Part shown: in pieces, positions 53,128 to 60,077 of the stretch
How positions within the stretch are numbered: position 1 is the first letter of the stretch
How the letters are laid out: every line of letters starts with the position of its first letter
NCBI GenBank assembly: GCA_964603125.1
Contig: CAZRUA010000010.1
Coordinates: 1-60,077 of the forward strand
Direction: 5' to 3'
Length of the DNA stretch: 60,077 bases
Origin: CAZRUA01 sp964603125
GTDB taxonomy: Bacteria > Bacteroidota > Bacteroidia > B-17B0 > Aurantibacillaceae
The notes under the pieces: model-generated
The model's database searches: none
What the model was told of the DNA's origin: nothing
The model's input: the letters and a program-made list of their open reading frames with translations, nothing else
Made by a program: the position numbers and the translations under genes

Positions 53128-56100
53128 ATGAAAAGACTTTCAGTCATATTTATTTTCCTTTTAGCTACTGTTTTTTCAGTAGCTCAGCATTACCCATTTA
53201 AGCATTATTCTATTGAAGATGGTTTGGCCCAATCTCAAGTTCTTTCTATTCACCAAGATAGAAATTCATATATGTGGTTTGGAACCAATGGTGGTGGTGT
53301 AAGTAAGTTTGATGGTACAAAGTTTAAAACATTTACTGAAACTGATGGTTTAATTAACAATGTTGTTTTCAGTGTAATCGAAGATAAAAAGGGCAATATT
53401 TATTTTGGAACCAATAAAGGCTTAAGTGTTTATGATGGTAAAACTTTTACTAACTACTCAACAAAGGCAGGCCTTAAAAACGAAAGGATATTTTGGTTGT
53501 TTATAGATAAAAAAGAGCGAATTTGGGTTTGTACCTCAGAGGGAGCTTATCAGTTTGATGGAAAGGTTTTTTTGCCAATTACAAAAAGTACAGTTCTTTC
53601 AAAAGAAGCTATTTTTAGTGGCTTTGCCGATGATAACAATAATTTATGGTTTGGTACAACCGGAAATGAAGTAGTGAAGTATAATCCTGAAACAAATGTC
53701 ATTAAAAATTTTACAGAAAAAAATGGTTTACTTGGAACCTTTGTAAGATGCTTTAATCAGGATAATGAAGGCAATGTTTTAATTGGAACAGCTTCTGGTG
53801 TTTACATCGTTAATAAAAAAGATGAGTGTAAAGAGTACTTTTTTAAATCAAATATAAATGTAGGCTTCCTTAAAATCGAAAAAGATAAACATGGTATTTG
53901 GTTTTTAAGTAACGAAAGTGTTGTTTATGTTCAAAACAACAAGGTTGTTAAAACAATGGCTGTGGCTAATGGCCTTTTGAGTAATAGTGTTTATACGGCT
54001 TGTGTTGATAGAGAAAATAATTTTTGGATTGGCTATAATGGATATGGAGTTTCGAAGTATATTGGTGATAGATTTTATAATTTAACAAACGAAGATGGAT
54101 TAAGTGGAAGTTATTTTACCAGTATCGCAAAAGATGATAAAGGTAATTTGATGTTGGGAGATAATTCAAGTGGAATAACACTTATAAGTTCAAACGGTGA
54201 GAAGCAAATATTTAGAAGAAATAAAAAGGATACCATACACTCTCTAGTTGATGACAATACATTTAAAACATATTATTCTAAAAAGTTAGGGTGGATAGTT
54301 GGAACAGATGATGGAATAAGTATTATTAAGGATAATCAAATCAATAACTATTCTATTTCCCATATACCACAAAGTGAGGAAAATTTTATTTTTGATATAG
54401 CTGAGTTTAAAAATGTGGTTTATGTTGCCACCATGACGGGTCTATATGAATTTAATGATGGTAAATTCACTAAGGTCTTAGCTTATACAAAATTTGCTCC
54501 AGAGGGCACCCGAACTGTTTTTAATATTGAAATTGTAAATGATAAACTTTATTTAGGAACGGAAAACGGTGTAGTTATTTTGAATAATGGAAACTGTAAG
54601 AGAATAACACAAAAAGATGGTTTTACCGATAAGCGTGTTTCATGTATAGTACCTTATGGCAACTCTGTTATTTATGGTACAGATGAAGCTGTTTTCATTG
54701 AAGAAAATGGTAAATACACTCAGGTTAGCACTAAAAATGGTTTGTCGTCAAACAAAGTTTATTTGTTAGCTAAAACAAAATCAAATGATTTGTTAATTGG
54801 AACTAATAACGGTTTAGACAAAATTGATTTAAATAAATACTTTAAAAACAAAGAAATCTCAATTGATAATTATACGAAGGAAGATGGTTTATCAAGCATG
54901 GAATTTAATTCTAATGCTATGTGTGAAGCAGCTGATGGAAAAATTTGGTTAGGTACAATTTCTGGAGTTACTATTTATGACCCAAATACTTCAAATATAA
55001 ACACTCAAGAGGCTAAAGTAAACATCTTGCATCCTCGTCTTTTCTTTGAAAATGTTGATTTAAGTAATTTCTCAGAAGGGCTTGATTCAACAAACAATTT
55101 ACCTAAAAATTTAGTTTTGCCTTTTGCAAAAAACCATATTACGTTTGATTTTATTGGTATTTGTTTAACAAATCCCAAAAAGGTGTTATATCAATTTAAG
55201 TTAGAGGGCTTGGATAATGATTGGTTTGCGCCAACAAGTAAAACAGATATCACCTATTCATCATTACAACCAGGTACATACACTTTTATGCTTAAAGCCA
55301 TGAATAATGAAGGTGTGTGGAATAAGGAACCTGTGAAGTTTACATTTACAATATTGCCGCCGTGGTACAGAACTTGGTGGTTCTACACTATTTGTGCATT
55401 ATCCGTAATTGGTGGAGTTTATTTTTACAATCGATATAAAACCAAGAAGCTTGAACAAGATAAAGCTAAATTGGAAAAAGAGGTTGAGCTTAGAACGCAT
55501 GAATTAAGAGAGGAAAAGGAAAAGGTAGAGTTAATTAATCAAGAAGTAATTGCACAAAAGGATATTATTGAGCACAAAAACGAAGAGATTACAGATAGTA
55601 TTAAGTACGCTAAAAATATACAAGAAGCATTATTACCAAACATTAAATTATTAAAAGAGAGTTTCGAAAAATCATATGTATTGTATATGCCAAAAGATAT
55701 TGTGAGCGGGGATTTTTATTGGTTTGATCAACGTGGTGATATAAGTTTGTTTGCCGCTGTAGATTGTACTGGACATGGAGTTCCTGGAGCTTTCATGAGT
55801 ATTATTGGTAATACTTTGCTAAACGAGATTGTTGGAGAACAAGGAATTCGTGAACCTGCTGAGATTTTGAACAGATTGCACAAGGGAGTTAAAGAAGCAT
55901 TAAATAATAATAAGGGTGAGTTTGAACGTCGGGATGGTATGGATATAGCGCTGTGCGCTTATAATAAAACCACAAAAACATTAGAATACGCTGGGGCTAA
56001 TCGTCCTTTATGGATGTTTAGAAATGACGGTTCAACAGAACCGCTGCAACTTAAAGCGGATAAGTTCCCTATTGGTGGTTTAGAACTTGAGGAGCAACGT

Positions 56101-56349
56101 AAATTTACAAATCATACTTTCCAAGTTAACGAAGGGGATAAAGTTTATGTGTTTTCAGACGGTTACGCAGATCAGTTTGGTGGACATAAAGGAAAGAAGT
56201 TCATGGTGGGTAATATGTTTAAGTTGGTTCAAGAAAGTATGCATAAACCATTTGAAGAACAAAAACAAATCATGCAAGATGCCTTTATTAATTGGAGAGG
56301 CGATCAAGAGCAAGTAGATGACGTTTTGGTTATTGGTGTGGAGTTTTAG
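53128..56349 (+). CDS. Propeller receptor with SpoIIE-type PP2C phosphatase output
   Basis: I start at ATG 53128-53130 (MKRLSVIFIFLLATVFSVAQ; 1,073 residues); an ATG four codons upstream touches the terminator T-run. Periplasmic reg_prop blades (~30-640, e.g. YMWFGTNGGGVSKFDG) and a Y_Y_Y domain (~667-740) are followed by one membrane helix (~745-767), a coiled coil to ~835 and a SpoIIE/PP2C domain (~844-1073). Metal-site residues are in VSGDFYW, AVDCTGHGVPGAFM, RDGMDIALC, SDGYADQFGG and QVDDVLVIG. It should sense an outside ligand and dephosphorylate a cytoplasmic target, such as an anti-sigma antagonist (inference). No partner is in the window. Confidence 0.93.
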   Translation: MKRLSVIFIFLLATVFSVAQHYPFKHYSIEDGLAQSQVLSIHQDRNSYMWFGTNGGGVSKFDGTKFKTFTETDGLINNVVFSVIEDKKGNIYFGTNKGLSVYDGKTFTNYSTKAGLKNERIFWLFIDKKERIWVCTSEGAYQFDGKVFLPITKSTVLSKEAIFSGFADDNNNLWFGTTGNEVVKYNPETNVIKNFTEKNGLLGTFVRCFNQDNEGNVLIGTASGVYIVNKKDECKEYFFKSNINVGFLKIEKDKHGIWFLSNESVVYVQNNKVVKTMAVANGLLSNSVYTACVDRENNFWIGYNGYGVSKYIGDRFYNLTNEDGLSGSYFTSIAKDDKGNLMLGDNSSGITLISSNGEKQIFRRNKKDTIHSLVDDNTFKTYYSKKLGWIVGTDDGISIIKDNQINNYSISHIPQSEENFIFDIAEFKNVVYVATMTGLYEFNDGKFTKVLAYTKFAPEGTRTVFNIEIVNDKLYLGTENGVVILNNGNCKRITQKDGFTDKRVSCIVPYGNSVIYGTDEAVFIEENGKYTQVSTKNGLSSNKVYLLAKTKSNDLLIGTNNGLDKIDLNKYFKNKEISIDNYTKEDGLSSMEFNSNAMCEAADGKIWLGTISGVTIYDPNTSNINTQEAKVNILHPRLFFENVDLSNFSEGLDSTNNLPKNLVLPFAKNHITFDFIGICLTNPKKVLYQFKLEGLDNDWFAPTSKTDITYSSLQPGTYTFMLKAMNNEGVWNKEPVKFTFTILPPWYRTWWFYTICALSVIGGVYFYNRYKTKKLEQDKAKLEKEVELRTHELREEKEKVELINQEVIAQKDIIEHKNEEITDSIKYAKNIQEALLPNIKLLKESFEKSYVLYMPKDIVSGDFYWFDQRGDISLFAAVDCTGHGVPGAFMSIIGNTLLNEIVGEQGIREPAEILNRLHKGVKEALNNNKGEFERRDGMDIALCAYNKTTKTLEYAGANRPLWMFRNDGSTEPLQLKADKFPIGGLELEEQRKFTNHTFQVNEGDKVYVFSDGYADQFGGHKGKKFMVGNMFKLVQESMHKPFEEQKQIMQDAFINWRGDQEQVDDVLVIGVEF

Positions 56350-56352
56350 TTC

Positions 56353-56607
56353 TTAATCTTTATACCAAATCAGATTTTTCGTTTTTGTTGAATCGGATGA
56401 TTGATCTTTCTTTTTTCCTTCGAAAGCATTATCAATAGATTCTTCTACTTTTTTAGTTGTATTTTTCTCTACACGCTTTTGGGCTTTTCTCTCAATTCTT
56501 TTACCAGATGATTTAAGTGAGCTGGGAATTTTAACTTGTGAAATAGCATTATTTTGAAAAGCAAAGAATGAAAGTAATAGTAAGGTAGTTGAAAGTTTAG
56601 TTTTCAT
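56353..56607 (-). CDS. Small basic secreted protein
   Basis: 84 residues: signal peptide (MKTKLSTTLLLLSFFAFQNNAISQ) and ~60 mostly charged residues (KRIERKAQKRVEKNTTKKVEESIDNAFEG), probably helical. The mature part resembles the short helical N-terminus found in some Bacteroidota OmpA-like proteins, so it may be a truncated relative. It converges on the SpoIIE gene with three bases between stops. No function is assigned. Confidence 0.6.
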   Translation of the reverse strand: MKTKLSTTLLLLSFFAFQNNAISQVKIPSSLKSSGKRIERKAQKRVEKNTTKKVEESIDNAFEGKKKDQSSDSTKTKNLIWYKD

Positions 56608-57144
56608 ATTAAGATTTTAAAGTAAAACTAAACTAAATGCTTTTTGTAATTGATTGTAATTTATAAGTGTAGCCACTTATCTAATATTCGTAGCATTTTG
56701 ATGTATTAATAAAAAACTCTACCCCACTATAAACAACCCCTTGAAATAGTGAAATAGAGTTTTTTAATTTTTGAAATTGCTGATTAGAATTGCCTGAGCA
56801 AAGCAGCATGAAAATTTAAATAGGCAGTAAGCCTTTATATATTGTGGTGGTGAAACGCAAATGAATCCGATTGAAACAAGTAGAAAATACTTATCGGAGT
56901 TTTAAAACAAAGTAGTAGAAATAATAGAAGCCGCAATTGCATCCCCGCATAAATTGCGGCCTCTATATTTATCCAAACAAAATTTCTTTTCTTTGGTACA
57001 ACACATTTGCAGTGTTGCTAAACAAAACCCTTTGTTGTGAAAGAACGTTGATGTAAAATTACAGTATCAATGAGCGAAAAAAAAGCACTTACTGTTAAGT
57101 AGCATACTCTTATTAATAAGTGGTTACTTTTTCCAATTAAGTGG
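56608..57144. other. 537-base gene-free region with several hairpins
   Basis: No convincing reading frame is present. It must hold the 3' end of the LytTR regulator transcript and the promoter of the small basic protein gene (both minus strand). Stems I can pair by eye: 56663-56669/56674-56680 (7 bp), 56711-56721/56755-56765 (11 bp), 56866-56871/56893-56898 with 56878-56882/56888-56892, 56930-56938/56952-56960 (9 bp), and 56999-57004/57012-57017 (6 bp). It could encode a structured RNA. No known RNA class is recognised. Confidence 0.5.
56711..56765. terminator. Hairpin with internal loop and T-tracts on both strands
   Basis: The outer stem AAAAAACTCTA/TAGAGTTTTTT (11 bp) and inner stem CACTAT (56725-56730)/ATAGTG (56746-56751) are joined by a symmetric 3x3 internal loop, with a 15-base apical loop. 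It could end transcription in either direction or be the 3' end of a small RNA. Confidence 0.5.
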
Positions 57145-57894
57145 TTAAATTTTACTTAATCGAGCCATAAAGGCATCCTTTTTTCTTCGACTAATCTCAA
57201 CTTGTTTATTATCGCTCATTACAGCATAGCCACCATCAACTTTTAAGAACCTAACTACATGAGCCATATTAATTAAATGATGGTGATGAACGCGTATAAA
57301 GTCGTTTTCAGGCAATAAGTCTTCATAATGTTTCATACTTGCCGAAACCATTAGTTTTTTGCCACCAACTAAATAAAAATAAGTGTAGCTACCGTCTGCT
57401 TCGCAACGAATAATATCTTTAACACTAACTATCTCAAATGCATTACCTGTGGGTAAAGTAATTTTATTGTAATTATCATCTTTGCGCTGTATGTTTTGGA
57501 GTAAAAACGAAAGATTTTCAACCGACTTTAAGTTGTTTTTCTTTTCTAAAACCTTGCTTACCGCAGCTTTTAACTCTTCAATATCTATAGGTTTAAGCAA
57601 ATAATCTAATGCACTATATTTTATTGCTTTTAAAGCATATTTATCTGTGGCTGTAGTAAATATTAGATCAAACTTACTATCGCCAACTTTACCTAATAAG
57701 TCAAAACCTGTTCCATCAGGCATTGATATATCTAAAAATACCAAATCAGGATTATATTTTATAATGGCATCAATACCATTTTGAACATTTTCGGCAGTAG
57801 CAACTACCATAACACCTGGGCAATGGGTTGTAACTAAAGTGCTTAATAATTCGCGACTTTTGTCTTCATCTTCAATAATCAATGCTCTTATCAT
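57145..57894 (-). CDS. LytTR-type response regulator
   Basis: The 249 residues are a receiver domain (1-120) with acidic EDED near the start, the phosphoacceptor D55 (LVFLDISMPDG) and a switch lysine in LLKPIDIEEL. A LytTR DNA-binding domain follows (~145-249, e.g. IRCEADGSYTYFYLVGGKKLMVSASMK is split around ~160-190), ending in the conserved FIRVHHHHLINMAHVV. It lies 20 bases after the histidine kinase gene, its likely partner. LytTR proteins bind short direct repeats; no target can be named. Confidence 0.94.
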   Translation of the reverse strand: MIRALIIEDEDKSRELLSTLVTTHCPGVMVVATAENVQNGIDAIIKYNPDLVFLDISMPDGTGFDLLGKVGDSKFDLIFTTATDKYALKAIKYSALDYLLKPIDIEELKAAVSKVLEKKNNLKSVENLSFLLQNIQRKDDNYNKITLPTGNAFEIVSVKDIIRCEADGSYTYFYLVGGKKLMVSASMKHYEDLLPENDFIRVHHHHLINMAHVVRFLKVDGGYAVMSDNKQVEISRRKKDAFMARLSKI

Positions 57895-57914
57895 AGTATT
57901 ATTTTTTGGTAAAC

Positions 57915-60077
57915 TTACTGAATTGGAATGTAAATATCAACTCTTGTACCTACTGCCAATCCATCAGCGGTATAGAGGTCATTAATCTTAACACTTAGAT
58001 TACTTTTATTAATGGTATTCAATAATTTTAATCTGTCCTGTGTAATTTTTAATCCTAACGATTTATGTTCTTTTGCACGTTTTGATTTTATCTCTCCACT
58101 TGCTACACGGCCAATCCCATTATCAATAACACTGCAGAGTAAAATACCACCAATGTTTTTTACCTCTAAAGTTAATTTCCCTGTTCCATCTTTTTTTGGA
58201 GTTAAACCATGTAAGATGGCATTTTCTAAATAAGGCTGGATTAACATTGTTGGCAATTCTTCGTAATCTTGATCAATGTTTGGGTCGATGTTAATTTCGT
58301 ATATAAATTTTTCTTCAAAACGCATTTGCTCCAACTCAAGATATAATCTTAGCGCATCTATTTCTTCTTTAACAGTAACAGTAGGCTTTTCCGAATTGTT
58401 TAATATCATCCGCATTAGTTTAGCAAATTTATTCAAGTAAAAAACGGCCTCATTATCTTTATTGTTTACGATATAATGCTGAATAGAATTTAATGAATTA
58501 AACATAAAATGTGGATTCATTTGTGATCGCAAAGCCTTTAATTCATTCTTTGATACTTCTATTTGTTGCAATGTGTCTTTCTCTTGCTGTTTTTGAATGG
58601 TGCTTAATCTCCATCTAAAGAAAAGAATAATTAATGCTACAACAAATAAAATACTCACGACAATAAACCACCAGCGCTGCCAAACAGGACTAGTAATTTC
58701 GAATGAAAAGCTAACACTGTCTTTGTTCCATAAGCCTTCGTTATTACAGCTTCTAACAGTAAACTTGTATTTTCCAGGAGGTAAGTTAGAGTAGGTTGCT
58801 TCATTATCTTGTGTTTCAGGGCTCCAAGCTTTGTCAAACCCTTCTAGGCGATACATGTACTTTACTTTATCAGGATTGGTAAAGCAAATTCCTCTAAATT
58901 CAAAACTAATGTTATTATATGAATATGGCAATACTGAACCATTTTGGAGCAGAGTATCTTTATAAAACAAACGTATATTAGTTAAATTTAATTTTGATTC
59001 TTGTGTGTTTTTATAAAACTCGGTTGGATTATATTTTGTTAAACCATTAACAGTACCAAACCATAATATACCTTTGCCGTCTTCAAATATACCATTGGTA
59101 TTACATTCCACACCTTTAAATCCGTCGGGTTTGTTGTATGAAACAATTCTCTTTTCTTTGTTTTCATAATATTCGGTTAAATCAATTCTGTTTATTCCTT
59201 GGTTAGTTCCAGCCCAAATAGAGTTTGTTTTCTTTTCAAATAGTAAGCTATAGGTTAAATCACTACTTAATCCATCTAGTTCAGTAAACATATCTGAGAT
59301 GGATGATCGAGGGTCAATGAAGGCCACCCCATCTAAAGTTGCAATAAAAAGATTTCCTTTTGTATCCTTGGTTATGGTTAAGCACGATCGTGATTTGATG
59401 CGGTAGTTATCATTTTGGTTAATTAATTTATTTTTTTCAAACTTATAAAAACCATTTAAATAAGTACTCATCCATAAATTGCCATCGTTATCTTCAATAA
59501 ATGACCATGCTTGTGAGTTGTAGTTTTCACCAGGTATTTTGTAAATTGTTAAATCCGAAACATTGTTATTGGAGTATCTAAAGGATAAAACTTCATTGAG
59601 CGAACCTACCCAAAAACGGTCTGTTTTATCTTTATAAACTGTGTAACAAGGTTTGTTTTCTAACTCATTTAGTTTACTGATTTTATCATTTTCAAGTTTG
59701 TATAAACCATTTGAGCCGCCAATTAATAAAATTTTATTTTGTTGTAGTATTGAGTAAACAGTTTTTGAAGTTAAACCTTTATTGGAACCATAGTTGTAAA
59801 ACACTCCATTGGCATATTTGTATAAGTAATCAGATTCGGTGCCAATCCATAAATTCTTGTCATTATCTTCTAAAATGGGGTAGATCATAGGGTTATTAAT
59901 TCCATCGTGAGCACCATAGGTAACAAAGCCTTCACCTCTAAATTTAAATAAACCCGAAAATGTACCAATCCATAAATTTTCCTCAGTATCACTTAATAAG
60001 CATGATATCTTATTAGAGCCATTATCGTTACCAACTGGATAGTACATAAATGTTTTCCCATTGAATTTATGTAAACC
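57915..60077 (-). CDS. Propeller receptor histidine kinase (LytS-type), N-terminus outside window (partial)
   Basis: The frame is open to the right edge; the residues there (GLHKFNGKTF) are part of a reg_prop blade, so the real start is outside. 720 residues are visible: blades (e.g. NLWIGTFSGLFKFRG), a Y_Y_Y domain (YMYRLEGFDKAWSP to NKDSVSFSFEI), one membrane helix (WFIVVSILFVVALIILFF), then a His_kinase domain with the phosphoacceptor in MNPHFMFNSLNSIQHYI and ATP-binding QPYLENAILHGL and DNGIG. It is followed by a LytTR regulator, forming a two-component pair. Stimulus unknown. Confidence 0.93.
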   Translation of the reverse strand, partial: GLHKFNGKTFMYYPVGNDNGSNKISCLLSDTEENLWIGTFSGLFKFRGEGFVTYGAHDGINNPMIYPILEDNDKNLWIGTESDYLYKYANGVFYNYGSNKGLTSKTVYSILQQNKILLIGGSNGLYKLENDKISKLNELENKPCYTVYKDKTDRFWVGSLNEVLSFRYSNNNVSDLTIYKIPGENYNSQAWSFIEDNDGNLWMSTYLNGFYKFEKNKLINQNDNYRIKSRSCLTITKDTKGNLFIATLDGVAFIDPRSSISDMFTELDGLSSDLTYSLLFEKKTNSIWAGTNQGINRIDLTEYYENKEKRIVSYNKPDGFKGVECNTNGIFEDGKGILWFGTVNGLTKYNPTEFYKNTQESKLNLTNIRLFYKDTLLQNGSVLPYSYNNISFEFRGICFTNPDKVKYMYRLEGFDKAWSPETQDNEATYSNLPPGKYKFTVRSCNNEGLWNKDSVSFSFEITSPVWQRWWFIVVSILFVVALIILFFRWRLSTIQKQQEKDTLQQIEVSKNELKALRSQMNPHFMFNSLNSIQHYIVNNKDNEAVFYLNKFAKLMRMILNNSEKPTVTVKEEIDALRLYLELEQMRFEEKFIYEINIDPNIDQDYEELPTMLIQPYLENAILHGLTPKKDGTGKLTLEVKNIGGILLCSVIDNGIGRVASGEIKSKRAKEHKSLGLKITQDRLKLLNTINKSNLSVKINDLYTADGLAVGTRVDIYIPIQ

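Overview
This is an AT-rich chromosomal stretch from a member of the Bacteroidota. I would place it in the Flavobacteriales-like part of class Bacteroidia, but the window does not resolve a genus. The signs are several secreted proteins ending in type IX secretion (T9SS) sorting domains of both type A and type B, two PorP/SprF-family membrane proteins, an lpxC-fabZ fusion, a bifunctional glucose/mannose-6-phosphate isomerase, two-component 'reg_prop' propeller receptors, and promoters resembling the Bacteroidota -7 motif TAnnTTTG. Both ends cut through genes: a secreted protein on the left (its C-terminus is outside) and a propeller histidine kinase on the right (its N-terminus is outside). 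I see no tRNA, rRNA, CRISPR array, phage or transposase gene.

Positions 1-19130 are mostly housekeeping genes on the minus strand. They comprise the F-type ATP synthase operon atpB-E-F-H-A-G (without atpD/atpC), nadD on the plus strand, a lipid A operon lpxD-lpxC/fabZ-lpxA with an ABC ATPase, an L,D-transpeptidase lipoprotein, a small T9SS cargo protein, a double-VOC protein, a SlyD-like isomerase, lipB, a PGI/PMI sugar isomerase and a Nudix hydrolase.

Positions 19233-33354 are on the plus strand and hold two T9SS type B cargo/SprF cassettes that flank purL. The first is a 2,870-residue SprB-like adhesin with about 30 SprB repeats, followed by its SprF partner. The second is a tightly packed set, purL - TPR protein - minimal one-repeat type B cargo - SprF, with ATGA overlaps.

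Positions 33366-43197 are mixed. They hold rimK, a RimB-like retropepsin, an ABC-2 exporter pair, a stand-alone adenylation enzyme, a subtilisin with a T9SS tail and a TonB-dependent receptor.

Positions 43274-53084 hold dprA and then three consecutive large secreted proteins. These differ in their N-terminal parts but share one strongly conserved module of about 215 residues just before the sorting domain. Positions 53128-60077 hold two propeller receptors of similar outer design but different output (a SpoIIE phosphatase and a LytS-type kinase with its LytTR regulator). They are separated by a small basic secreted protein and a 537-base gene-free stretch with four hairpins.

The strongest unusual signal is in the giant adhesin. 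The second cysteine near the start of each repeat and the cysteine of the 'LCAGTY' motif appear and disappear together, which points to an optional second disulfide per repeat. Other points of note are the purL-coupled minimal adhesin cassette, the shared pre-sorting module, a 12-bp hairpin between atpE and atpF, an atpG with codon use unlike the rest of its operon, and the hairpin-rich intergenic region.
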